Positions 13,732-25,340 of a DNA stretch of 64,000 bases are shown here, piece after piece. Position 1 is the stretch's first letter. Each line of letters begins with the position of its first letter. The translations under genes were made by a program, and so were the position numbers. The notes below the pieces were generated by a model. That model saw nothing but the letters and a program-made list of their open reading frames with translations, searched no databases and had not been told where the DNA came from. The DNA comes from Micropterus salmoides (taxonomy: Eukaryota; Chordata; Actinopteri; Centrarchiformes; Centrarchidae), in the NCBI RefSeq assembly GCF_014851395.1, contig NW_024041039.1, forward strand, positions 9,229,177 to 9,293,176. Reading direction: 5' to 3'.

Positions 13732-14830
13732 TCAGCTGGAGGAAATTATTTTGACACAAAGGCAGTCGGTAAGTGAACTCAGCATTCCAGGGTCTGTGGA
13801 TCTGACGGGCAAGTACATTTGTGTGTCATCAGCATAAATATCAAAAGAAATACCCTGTTCATGGATAATATGTCCAAGGGGAAGCAGAAACAAGGAAAAG
13901 AAAATTGGTCCTAACACCGACCCCTGAGGCACACCATATTTAACTGGCCATAACGAAGAGACATAGTTGTTTACAGACACGCAAAACTTCCTATTTGACA
14001 GGTAGGATGAAAACCATTCTAGAGCAGTACCAGAGATCCCCACCCAGTGCCTCAGTCTGTCTAACATGATGTTGTGATCAATGGTGTCAAAAGCAGCGCT
14101 AAGGTCCAGGAGTACCAGGACTGAGCACATACCTTCATCAGCAGTCATTGGTGACTTTAAGCAGGGCAGTCTCAGTGCTGTGGTACTTCCTGAAACCAGA
14201 TTGAAACATTTCAAATAATTTGTCATTTTCCAGTACAGTGAGCAGCTGTTTGGACACAATTCTTTCTAGAATCTTTGCAATAAAAGGCAGTTTTGAAATT
14301 GGTCCAAATTTTGTGGGAGGGAGGGATCTGAACCAGGTTTCTTTAAAAGTGGGTTCACGCAAGCCGTTTTAAAATAATCAGGGACACAACCAGTAGATAG
14401 GGAGCTATTAAAAACAGAGATCAAATGGGGCCCAACAGAATCCATTACTTTCAGTAAAAACTTTGTAGGTATTACATCAAGTGGGCTGGAGGACACTCTC
14501 ATTTGTGATACTGTTTTCAAAAGCTCAGACAAGTCGATGGGATAAAACTGGTTAAAACTCTCTTGTTGCTGGTGAGGGACCTCTGAGTAAGAGGCCGTGG
14601 GGGTAACAGAGGCTCTGATTGACACCACCTTATTGGTAAAATAAGATAAAAACAATTCCCAGTCATCATTACTTCCAGCTGAGGCAAAAGGAGGGGTTGG
14701 GTTTACCAGCTGATCCACAGTCTTAAACAGAAACCTGGGATTGTGTTTATGTGTAGTAATGAGTTCAGAAAAATAGTGTGTCCTTAACCATGTTATTGTA
14801 GTTAATTAATATATCCTTCAGACTGAGGTG
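13732..14830 (-). pseudogene. L2-type LINE ORF2, reverse transcriptase core
   Basis: Split over frames at 14266-14718, 14138-14362 and 13732-14259. In order it shows the RT N-terminal part (PLDVIPTKFLLKV, SLSTGCVPDYFKTA), a FQSGFRKYHSTETALLKV block, motif A (LLDLSAAFDTIDHNIM), motif B (GVPQGSVLGPIFFSLF) and motif C with the catalytic YADD (FDIYADDTQMYLP). Catalytic aspartates are preserved, but at least two frameshifts separate the blocks. Weak coding upstream (near 14.77-14.83 kb) includes an in-frame stop. Confidence 0.85.
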
Positions 14831-14835
14831 TGCTT

Positions 14836-16700
14836 GATGCTGCCACCTTGACCTTACTGATGGAGATATACCGTTCAAGGTTTGGCCCACAGAGAGCACA
14901 TGCAGAACTTAATCTGGAAAATGTTGAAATCACAAACTGAATTCATGCTGTTCACTGTTTACAAGTCATACTAACATTTTTGCAGCTGAAAAAAATTAAT
15001 GACTCTCTCATTAACACAGATTAAGTAGATTCAGATGTGCAAGTTAATCTTATAGCTGCATTTTTTGGCCGCTAAGAGGCACAAAAATTCAAAAACAAGC
15101 TGACAGGTGCACACCTCTGACATATTATCACATTTAAAAAATTATATGGCTATGCTAATGACTAGTTCCCTATTTACACATCCAGCAAATACAGAACAAC
15201 ATTAAGGTAAGTTAAGCCACACGGCCACACTAAGGCAGGGTGGAAAGCTGTCATGACAGAGAGAGGCAAGAGGGGATTAGCAGTTTAGTCATTTTTGAAC
15301 ACTCTTTCCTGCAAGACATTTAAATAGTTGCCAGGAATAACTATGCAAATAATGAGCTGATGAGAGAAGTTAAAAATTCAATCATACTTTCTCACCTCCA
15401 CATACTCTGTTACTCTGATCGCTGGTTTTGGGAAGTTAGAATATAAAAGTCAAAAAGGTGTGGCTGGAGAGGGTGTCAGACATTCAACCATCCAACAATA
15501 TTTACTCTAGTTTGGTCTCCACCAACTGCAGAGGAAACTATCCAGCCCTTAAGCTAGATGTTTTGTTACACCAGCTAGTTCGTGCTGGAAACAATGCTGA
15601 CATAAAACCATACCGTACATTTGATATATGTACTGCACCTATAGCTATTATCATTCTAGTGATTTGAATAAGTTAACACAATCTTAACTGTGCAGCTATT
15701 TTTAATATTGTGTAAGCTGCTACTAAGCACAATGTACAGCCAATATGCTACTTATTTTGATTGACTTAAGCCCACTCAAGTGTCTCCACATCTGCAAGGT
15801 GGGCGAAGAGTCTGCTGCTGAACAGGGGTGGATAGTGCAGGGATGCAGTAAGCTGTGCTGAAAAATCGTGTCACTAATACATCTTATGTAAAAGGGACAG
15901 AAAGACCAAAAAACAATATTAGAAAGAGTGAGACTGAGAAACACAGGCAGGAGCATGACTCAAGCTTTGAATTGTTGATTACAATTGACTTCAGGTGAAA
16001 ATAGAGAAAACAATACAATATTTGTGTCTGATGGATTTGGGGACAGAAAGAAGTGGAAGACCCATGGAAACTGAAAATGTTGTGTTGTGCAGCCAGTGTT
16101 TGAGAGGCTGTGATTGGAGTACATGCTCTACCTCCTCACTCCCACGCTGTGCTACATCTCACTCGTCACTCTTGAAATTACTGGAATCCATCAGCTGTCA
16201 CATGGATGCTAACAGTCTCTGAGAGCTATGTGACAATACAGTAGCACATAAAATGTAGAACACTGAATGACTTCATGTTCATGCAGATATTCAGCTGTAT
16301 TGGACTACTGTAAGTAAGAATGCTTAGTCTCAGAGAAGCATCTACACCTACTGGGGCTGCAGTTGTAGAAGTTAATATTCTTTAAGTAACTGTTTCTTAT
16401 GAAAGTGTTTTGTTGGCTACTTTGGAAAAACTTTCATTATTGTTTTTTTTTAAAGATGCGCTAATCAATATTTAATACAGTATTAAAAATGGATCAAATT
16501 AATTGTCCCATCCCTGGCTGGCAGCTGTATTGTGAAAAATGTTTCTTGAATGAATCCACAGAAAATTAAGAATTAATTTAAGAATCTTTTAGCTCATTGT
16601 TTTAAAATTTACAGTCTGCAACTTTACTAATTAAGTTCTACACTTTAATCAACCTTGTTCACAGCAAGAGGAAGCTGTTTTCAGCCAACTCCAACACTAC
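14836..16700. other. No gene seen
   Basis: AT-rich non-coding sequence with no splice-supported exon or recognised repeat. Confidence 0.45.
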
Positions 16701-17047
16701 AAGGTACAAGGTACAAGGTAAATATATTTGTCAAATTACAACAGGGTTGTACAGTGAAGTTTGTAGTTCCTTTTATGCTACAAAGCAAACAACATGAATA
16801 TAAAAATTATACAGACATAAACTATTTTGGATGAAATTAGGAGTCTCACAGCCTGAGGGAAGAAGCTGCTCTGCAGTCTGGTGGTGAGACAGCAGATACT
16901 TCTGTATCTCTTGCCAGATGGCAGCAGGGTGAGCAGGCATTGGTTGGGTGGGGATACTGTCGTTTAGTAGCCTTTGGGCTCTGCGCAGGCACCTCACCTG
17001 ACCAATAATCTTCTGAGCAGTTTTAATCACCTGCTGCAGAGCCCACC
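16701..17047 (-). mobile_element. 3' fragment of a non-LTR retrotransposon (CTTGTAC tail)
   Basis: On the minus strand this ends in tandem CTTGTAC units (16701-16720), preceded by 'tgacaaatatattta'. The body contains a conserved fish segment, 'agtctcacagcctgaggga' and 'agaagctgctctgcagtct' on the + strand. The tail matches that of the insert at 18654-19162, so the two are likely members of one family. Short ACACTAC words occur just outside both ends (16694-16700 and 17049-17055) and could be a target duplication, which is weak evidence. Confidence 0.6.
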
Positions 17048-17055
17048 TACACTAC

Positions 17056-18340
17056 CTGCTAAGCACCAAACGGCAAACAAAACAAAGTTAGCGACTAGCT
17101 GGTGAACATAGTGGATCATTTAGCAACTAGGTTAGAGTACATTCATCAGATGGACAGTAAAAATACTCTAAATGAATGTTGCTGGATGTGTAAATAGGCA
17201 GCTGTTGTTAACAATAAGAACTTTATAAGAGGTCATGCTGTGTTTGTTGTGTACTCCAGTGCACACGTGGTAGCTCTAATAAAACATTTAATTTTAAGGC
17301 ACTAACAGTGTAAATTAAATGTGCACATCATCTTTGTAGGAGAGCTGAATCCTCTGTTGAGCATTTATAGTAAGGAGATCAATAATTGTGTTATAATGTG
17401 TTTCCCTCAACGAATAGGTCACATCAGCTGCGCGTACTTTTCTGCAGCTCATAAGAATACAACCGCCCACACACGCACATAAACAATGGTGAAAAAATTT
17501 TTTTTCACATGTTTCTCATAATATTTTATGATTTGTAATTAAGTCTATAGACAAATGTAGAGCTTTGATTTGTCATCATGCCGCTTAAAGTTAACATTAA
17601 CCACACTGAATTGTCTTTTCACTTGGGACAGACCAGGCTTCAAAGCATTCTGGCTATGGCTTAAATTAGTGATGTCATTATAGGTGTGTTGCCAAAGACC
17701 TCTGATGGAAAACATGGAGTAAATCCATTGTTATATTTTTTACTATGGCACCTCTAGCTGAATGGGGAGAGGGGCTCATCCTTTGAATTTCCTCTCATCA
17801 AGTTCCCATTTCCTTCCTGTTCCCATTTCCAGAGTTTGTCTTTTGAGAGAGCTTTAGTTCGACCTTAAACTGATTTTGTTGTGATGCTGCATGTAATATT
17901 GGGCTACACAAATAAACTTCAACGTTGATCATATTACATGTTAAGGTTCAAAGTTTAGTCACGACCTTGGATATAGCAGGGGGAAAAAATGGACCTCAAG
18001 GTCCAATTCAGTGGCTGTTCAGGATTGGTTTGCACCAGCTATTCATATCCTTTTGAATTCCTACCCAAGCTTACAGACAACAAGCTAGATTCAAACTACT
18101 AATTCACTAAATTGGGTTGCACCATTAAAAAGAAAGAAACGGTTTAGCAAGTAAAGATTTTAGGAATGTGTAAATCAGCTGCTACAAACTATCTGTAGAG
18201 CGGTCCAATCAAAAGCAATAAAATATGTAAACAGTAAATCATTGTAGCATCATGAGCTGGGACAGAACTTCCTAAAATAATAGGATTATAAATAGGTTAA
18301 GTTTAAACTGACGAACAGCTGGTACAACTGAGACACAATG
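17056..18340. other. No gene seen; possible LINE tail near 17890
   Basis: Non-coding. 'gctacacaaataaacttcaa' near 17903 resembles the last bases of L2-type LINE tails, but nothing upstream supports a larger element. Confidence 0.4.
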
Positions 18341-18342
18341 GT

Positions 18343-18425
18343 GGATTGGTGTCACAGTGGGGAATTGAATACAGGTCTCTCACACCAAAGGAATGTGTCT
18401 TATCCACTGCACCATCACCACACCT
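18343..18425 (-). repeat. tRNA-like SINE head
   Basis: Read on the minus strand, the stretch contains an A-box-like word (TGGTGCAGTGGATAAGA), then a B-box-like word (TATTCAATTCCCC) about 30 bp later, closed by a stem-like 3' part (ACTGTGACACC). This is the layout of a tRNA-derived pol III promoter. It is too diverged to be a working tRNA: the anticodon arm is not clear and the B box is degenerate. The tail word 'gtcgctttggataaaa' that I associate with this type of SINE appears separately at 19980. Confidence 0.5.
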
Positions 18426-18635
18426 ACATCCCCTATATCCTCTTCCATCTTTATCAGCGGGTGGACTTTTTTAGTTGTCATGACGGGTGTTCAAATTACC
18501 TTTTTTTGAACTGAACGCATTAAAGATTAACGTTCAAAATTCAATCTTGACCGTGGAAACAGCACCTGACAACCTCAAGGTCCTTACAGCGGGTTAAGTA
18601 ATGTATAAACTCATACCCAAAATGAAATATTCATA

Positions 18636-18653
18636 TAGAAAAACAGTTTTTCT
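18636..18653. repeat. Left copy of 18-bp target-site duplication
   Basis: The word TAGAAAAACAGTTTTTCT is repeated exactly at 19163-19180. From its second base it is a palindrome around a central A. Confidence 0.85.
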
Positions 18654-19162
18654 ATAGAGAGCCAAGAGAGGAGCTATGCTGGCCCAGCTTGGACTTCTAC
18701 TCCTAAAAAGCCTGGACAAAATGGGACTCATATTGACCAGACGGAATTCAGAGAATGTTGTGCCCACATTGTTACAGAGGCCTGCCCCATCTACATCCCA
18801 GCAGGTGGTCCATGTTCCAGCAAGATGAAAGGAGGTGGACAAACACAGTCAAGATGGACTCTGTTTCCCAAATGTCAGACTTTTTAATGTGAAGATGAAA
18901 TTTTCATTTTATCATCTGGTTGCTGCTGTTTACGTTCACCCCAGATGCAAATACAAAAAATGCGCTATGGAATGTTTGGGGTGTATAGGTATGTATATAT
19001 ATGTATATAAATAACTGTATATATTGTTTTATTGTATTTTATTTTATATATGTTGCCATATTTTATTATAGGCCTACACTTGTTGTGTGTGTAGCACGAA
19101 GGAACTCGTTTAGTTATGCCGCCTTGTGCTGTATAATGACTAATAAACAACCTTGTACCTTG
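18654..19162 (+). mobile_element. Truncated non-LTR retroelement with 18-bp target duplication
   Basis: A 509-bp insert lies between two perfect copies of TAGAAAAACAGTTTTTCT. Its 3' end runs 'gactaataaacaacc' and then 'ttgtaccttg', a polyadenylation-like signal followed by a CTTGTAC-type tail like that at 16701. Perfect long flanking duplications plus a 3' simple tail fit target-primed reverse transcription. No reverse-transcriptase motif is left in the insert, so it is a 5'-truncated or non-autonomous copy. The clade is not determined. Confidence 0.75.
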
Positions 19163-19180
19163 TAGAAAAACAGTTTTTCT
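19163..19180. repeat. Right copy of 18-bp target-site duplication
   Basis: Identical to 18636-18653 and directly follows the CTTGTAC-type tail of the insert. Confidence 0.85.
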
Positions 19181-21397
19181 GCAACCATCGTCTAGCATTC
19201 GCAGGTTGCACTGCAGCAGAACAGTAACCACGGCAACAATCAGCCTCTGGCCAGCCATCAACAGTTTAATCAACAGCAAATTAAATGTAAAATTAGAAGA
19301 ATCTTCCACACCCAAGTTGATGTTTGTTGGTGGGAGTTTCATCCTATCACATGAGCAGGTCTTTCAGATAAAGGGGGCACCAAACAACTTGAGAGGAAAA
19401 TGCCAGCGTCCCTGCATCCAACCAGTAGCAGCCTGAGCACATTAATAGAGTTTGAGAGAACAACACGAACCAGCCTTCCAGCTCCCCGGTCTACCACTTA
19501 TTTTCCTCACTGCCATAAGTTGAAGGAGCAGAAAGAGCAGATGACTGCTGAGCAGGAAGGAGATTCATTTTGCGCTGTAAGTGGAGCAGAGCTGATGGCT
19601 GCAGAAAAGGGGCAATAGTAGGGGCACAAAAGGATGTCATCTGGAGGGTATTTTTAGAGTGTGAGGTGCACTGATAACCGGCTGCCATTCTAATCTGCCT
19701 GCAGGTTCCCAGCAATAATAACTGCTCTCATTCTGCAGATTCACTCAGAGTGAAATCCTCTCATGTAAAGAAACACAGGCAGGCTGATTGACTCTCTTCT
19801 ACACATACACATACCGGCACATACTAAAAAATATAGACATTCATAAGTGACAAAACTAAGTAAGCACAAAAAACTCATTTAAGCTGTCAATGTGCAGTTC
19901 AAGATTCTAGAAGAGAGAGAAGGACAGATTTGTGGGTTTTGGGAGTAAACTTTTGGCCTGGTCTGGGCTCGGAAGTCGCTTTGGATAAAAACGTCTGCCA
20001 AATGAGTAAATGTAAATGTAAATGTTTCGTCAAAAAAGATGAAATACTAGAACTCCCGTTGAAGAAGGTTCTATGAGATTTCTAGTCAAATTATTATTTC
20101 AGCCATCAGTTATGTTCAAGATCTTCGGGGTAGTAACCAAATGAAAGACTTTGTGGATGTAGGTAGTCAAAGTATGTTTTGCAGGGTGTCTGGCGTCACC
20201 TTCAGATTATCATCTACACAAAGTTGTGTAGAACTGGTCACAACTGGAAGACATTTGCAACCAATAAGAGGGGTTGCAGGTAGAAATTATTTGGATTTTA
20301 AGGTGTCACCTGCTCCAAAAACTGGGAACCATTGGGTTAAAGGACAGGTTTTTTCAAGTCTATCTTACAGCTTAGGTAGGCAACGTTAGAGACCAGATGG
20401 CTAGATATTGAAACTGAAAAAATCCCACCGTCTCCCTTCTGTCCTCCCTCAAAACACATTTTTATGCGCAGTGGGTTTACTAGCATAGTGCATGCAGGTA
20501 GGCAAGCCAATCATATCATTCAGGCTGAAAGAATATTGGCTGTGCAGTCCTGCGACACAGATCCCAGATCAGAGCCTTTGATTTCTTGATTTTATGTAAA
20601 GAGAATTTCAACAAATATAACAAAAATGCTTCTAAAATGTCTGGATTGCCTCCCTGCAGAGGCATACACAGGAAGGTATCCTGGTCAAATCAAAATGGGA
20701 ATAGACCCTACATAATCAGAACTCACTAAAGAAATTACATATCATCTAATCTGCAAACTCCTGTTAGAGCACATGGCTGGAAAGAAAGATGTCTACTTCT
20801 CCTACTACCACTGCAACCCAGAAATGTGACAGGAAATAAATGGATGGATGGATGGACAGATGTACATTTTAGCAGACTCTAAGTACTTTAGATTAGGAGA
20901 TGAAATGTTCTTTCAGTTAGGGTCTAATAGGATTGCATTTCACCTCCAGGTCAAATCAAATGGATTTTACTACTTGCAAAATGCAAAACACAGCATGCAG
21001 CTTTGAAGATACCGAGCAAAGTACACATTTCGTCTTGGATCAAAACCCTGCAAACCTTGACTTGCAGATTATTTATGCTCAGTAGTTTCGCCATTAATGA
21101 GCTTCAGTACTACTTAGTACAGCTTAAACATACGGTAGGACCTCATACGATTAATTGCCATACTTGCCTAGAGCTGAAACAGCAAGAAATTGTGCATTTT
21201 TATTCAAGCAATAATTGCAAACATTCTCATGTTACAGCTTCTCAAGTGAAGAAGCTTTTCTCTGCTTTACATCATTATAAACTAAATATTTTTGGGGTTT
21301 GGGACTGTTAATCAGACAAAACAAGACATTTAAATAACTTGTAGGAGTTTTTTTTTCACTATTTTTTGACATTTAGTAGCAGCCATACTCTCAGAAA
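19181..21397. other. No gene seen; one SINE/LINE tail inside
   Basis: Non-coding apart from the tail at 19970-20033. A short GGAT run lies near 20840. The 102-codon ORF at 21003-21311 has no recognisable domain. Confidence 0.45.
19970..20033 (+). repeat. SINE/LINE 3' tail with (ATGTAA)n
   Basis: 'gtcgctttggataaaa' followed by 'acgtctgccaaatgagtaaa' and tandem TGTAAA units is a very common 3' end of tRNA-derived SINEs and partner LINEs in fish. No head is attached here. Confidence 0.65.
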
Positions 21398-21690
21398 TCA
21401 GATTCAGAATTAGAAATACTTTATTGATACCTGAGGGGAAATTCTCTTGCTACAGTGGTTTACTTTGCATGTCAAGATATTAAGGAATATAAATAAAATA
21501 GAAGCAGGTAAGTAGAAAATATAACAAAAAATACAAATATAAATATAAAATAACAAAATAAGAAGTGTGGATATGATAAATAGTAGTAGAGAATTATATA
21601 CAAATAGCAATAATAATGAGTACAGGCAGAGTTGATCTGGAAAGGATGAAATCAACAACAGAATGTGGCATAGAGAATATTGCATGTTAT
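21398..21690 (-). mobile_element. 3' fragment of a LINE-like repeat
   Basis: On the minus strand it ends 'gaatttcccctcaggtatca' then AATAAAGTATTTCT, a 3' end found throughout teleost genomes, with a polyadenylation signal a few bases before the end. The remaining part is A-rich and non-coding. No reverse-transcriptase motif is seen. Confidence 0.55.
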
Positions 21691-22127
21691 TATTACTCGT
21701 CTATCACATATAGACAGTGGCATTTACTACAGCATGCTCTGTGAATATAAATCCTTGGATAAATGCAGTCTATAATGCATTCATATAGCTACATTTTCTC
21801 TCACATGCAACAGTCATCTACCTGCTTTCAGAGTTATTTTAGGGGCAATAGCACCACCTGCTGTTTACATAAAGAACCTAACATGCTGCTTTAGCTGGTT
21901 TAAAATTATTTCTAAAGGTAGAAACCTGTAGAAATAATTTTAATGTTAATGTCATTTTCTCTTACATTTTCTGTACACCCTTATATGTTGATATTTGCAT
22001 AGTGAAATATCATGCTCACTTTGCGGCTTTACAACTAAGCAAACTAAACAACAACTGCTCATTCTGTCGGTATAGTATTTTCTAAAGATAACCTGCGACT
22101 TTCACATCCTGCACTCAGTTAAAAACG

Positions 22128-22218
22128 AAACACGTGACTCGGGACGTTAGCGCGCACAGCGGAAGTGGGCGAACCGTCTCAAACAGACATGACGTGTTTG
22201 CTAGCGAGCAGCAGCGCG
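22128..22218 (+). promoter_or_regulatory. tmx1: Putative tmx1 core promoter / 5' UTR
   Basis: Just upstream of the first coding exon the sequence turns CpG-rich compared with its AT-rich surroundings. An E-box CACGTGAC lies at 22131-22138 and an ETS-type site CGGAAGTG at 22160-22167; no TATA box is seen. This matches a housekeeping-type promoter. The transcription start is not determined from sequence. Confidence 0.5.
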
Positions 22219-22382
22219 ATGTTTTCCTTAACACGGCAAACAAAACGCCGCTCATGGATATGCTTTTTATCCCTGGTGGTTTATTTAACGTCGCTGCCAG
22301 TTTCGGCAAAGCCGGGCAGCCTCAGAGAAGTGACCGACGGCAACTGGGAGGAAATCCTGACGGGAGAATGGATGATTGAATT
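22219..22382 (+). CDS. tmx1: tmx1 exon 1: signal peptide, domain start
   Basis: Codes residues 1-54 and two bases of F55. The hydrophobic core WICFLSLVVYLTSLPVSA is followed by the family-typical EVTDGNWEEIL...GEWMIE lead into the thioredoxin fold. The donor is GTCAGT at 22383. An upstream in-frame stop (22135-22137) bounds the frame. Confidence 0.9.
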
Positions 22383-25234
22383 GTCAGTGTCCCGCTAACC
22401 TCCACTGCTAACGGCTAACCTGCTAGCTAGCTTGTCCGTTAACTAAGCTATTTTGAGCTCGTAGAAACGGGGCATTATTGGAGTCAGGCTTAAATGTTGT
22501 CTTATCTTATTGCTGTATTGTCTTTCTGTCATTTAGTCCAGAAAAGCTGCTAAAATGTCTAGCTATGCTAAGAACTGCCATCTTTTATCTAACCAGATAA
22601 CCATAGAGTTGTATGATAGCCAGGATGCTAAATAACATGCTAATAAAGTAACAGTCAGGTCACCAGCACGTTTCAGCTTTTACACAGTGGTTATTTACAC
22701 GTTGGTGTGAGTTGATTGTGCAGTATATCTGAGGACTTACCTGTTAAACTTGATAACCCCTCAGCTACGCACCCTGGTGTCCAGCATGCCAGCAGCTCCA
22801 GCCGGTGTGGACGGAGTTTGCGGACTGGGGGGAGGACATGGGGGTCAACATAGCCAAGGTGGACGTGACAGATCAACCTGGTAGGCCTGAATGCTCTTTT
22901 CCCTGTTGGCAGCTACACCGTGACTTCTACCTACATAACAAAACAAATTCTGTTATAACTAGCAGGACAAAATAGCCAAAACAAGTTACAGCAGCTCTTC
23001 AGTAAACACCAGTTAGATGAGGCTTATAATGTACAGTTTTTATGGTTATGATGTGTTTCTAAAACTTTAGAAATACATCTCAGTATAATGCAATAAAAAT
23101 CGCCTTAAAGTCGAGTCAACACTTCTCTAAAGCAGTTCAGACAAACCTGATCATAACTTAAATGAAGGCAGGATTTATTGCATAGCTGTGGAGCTAATAA
23201 ATTGCAACTGTGTTATTTAGTAGTGTTTGTCAAAGATACACCAGCAATTCAAATTTGCATTCAAATCTTTGTACTACTTTAATATTATGAGCTACTCAGT
23301 TTTATTCCAATTAAGTGTCAAATCCTCCCTCTCTGTAAATATAAATTAGTAACATAATGTTGAAATATTATTTATATATATATATATATGATATGCTATG
23401 CTTTCTGAAAAATCTATTGAGACTGTGTATAAACAGTCTGTTTTTGACAAGTCCATGAAATTAAATGAGTCTCTATTCAAAGTTTTCCATTACACAGATG
23501 CCAAAATCATATAAAATCCAATATTGCAGACATTATTTCAGCCCATCTGCAAGTCTGAAATTCCTTTCAGATTGTTCCTTCCTGCACATTGACTGTACTC
23601 ATCTCCTCCCTCTGTAAGGTCTGAGTGGGCGATTCATCATCACTTCACTTCCTACTATTTACCAGTAAGTTCTTGGTTATTTTGTGGTTTTAATGCTTCC
23701 TTTTGTGGGGCTGCTTGTGTAATGCTGCTGTGCACCGTTGATCAAATGGATTTAACTAGAATCTCATGCACTTTTAGATCACAAATTCTCTGTTCTATGA
23801 AATCTTGTATTATGTCACATTAGCTTTTTTTAAAAATCTTTTTGAATGCCTAATTATTAATAAGGAGAAAAACTGTGAGTTATTAAAATATGCCACATGT
23901 GGGGTTAACATTATTAATTTAAACTGTTAAACTATATCAGCCATTCAATCTATAACATGTCTAGAAATAGTGAAAATGTAGATTAAAAGTTGTTTAACCA
24001 AAAATAATCTAATTAGTGATTAAACTAATGGAATTATATAAATGGAGAAAAACAAATTCCCTTTAATGAGAAGGTCAGTTCTCACTGTCAGACCAAATGT
24101 ATAACCAGCATTAATCAGTAACAGAAAATCACTTATTAATCAGTGTGTAACAGCAGGCTGTGAAGCAATATCGCCTACAGGCTTTTCAATGAATCTTGTT
24201 ATGGCAGTTTCCTTTGCTTTGTCATTGTAAAAGAAAATTTAGTTTTTAAAAAAAACAACAACATATATCTTCAAACTTCAGATTGTGGTTATATACTATA
24301 CACAAAATGCATGCTTGCGCCCTAATTTAGTTTGCTCATATTACCATGCATTTAAACTGTTTGCTTCATTGCATATATATACACACCACTGGACTATGGT
24401 CCATTTTGCTCAGGATCACAACAGCTAAACACACACATTTATTTTTTGATTATGTGTCAGTGTGTAAGATTCCCATAGAAAATGTTGGTAGGGATGAAAC
24501 AACACACTGCTTCTAAAAGTGACTGAAATGTTTGTGTTCCAGCTGTAAGGATGGCGTCTTCCGGAAGTACCAGGGAGCTCGCACTAAAGAGGACTTCCTC
24601 AGCTTCATTGATGAGCAGAAATGGAAAGCAGTGGAGCCAGTTTCCTCTTGGTTGGGGCCATCTTCGTTTCTGTGAGTTTACAGTCATGATAATGAGAGGG
24701 GGCGTCATGATTTTCCATTCCCCTTGAAACATTATATTATATATATTTGGATTGCCCAGCCGTAAGCATACAGTCTTTTACTACTTTCAGCTTTCCACAG
24801 TAATACCAAAAAAGTACTTTCTAATCATAGTGTTGTGACAGCTTTGTATCATGGTTGTATTTCTTTTTGAAATAACAGAAAACAATATCAGATACCTGCC
24901 TGTTAGTTCTTTTCTTATAACAGTTCTGTTGGTTTAAAATAAGAACCACAAACATCCCCCCTCCTGTCCCCTCCTTGTTGTTTTTTGTGTGTTCAGGCTT
25001 TGTAGTGATGTTACAGTTTGACAGAATTGTATTAAATTACATGCTGTCATTTCCTCCCCTTTTGGCAGAATGAATTCGATGTCTGCTTTGTTCAAGCTCT
25101 CCATGTTTATCCGGGTAAGTGCGGATTTCACTTTTGGTAGTGCTGACTGTCGACCGTGTAGGTTATTATTTGTAGGAAGGTATTTATTTAATTTTGTGAA
25201 AACTGCCTGAGGAAGTCTAACTGGTGTCTAGCTG

Positions 25235-25266
<32 letters not shown>

Positions 25267-25271
25267 ATATA

Positions 25272-25340
<69 letters not shown>

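Larger units (their letters stand above)
12786..14835 (-). mobile_element. 5'-truncated L2-clade LINE
   Basis: A non-LTR retrotransposon lying antisense. Its 3' end carries the (ATT)n/(ATA)n tail (12786-12813) next to a typical teleost L2-like tail with 'agagcacttttca' and 'caaagtgcttt'. Upstream, three minus-strand frames encode reverse-transcriptase segments in the right order but are broken by frameshifts. No apurinic endonuclease domain is seen, so the 5' half is missing; recognisable coding ends near 14.83 kb. The clade call rests on the C-terminal signature (LDYCNSL, LHWLPV, KALHGL, GDRAF and WNSLP words). Confidence 0.85.

Noticed and set aside
18343..18425. Functional tRNA gene
   Set aside because: B box is degenerate and no convincing anticodon arm can be drawn; it fits a SINE head better.
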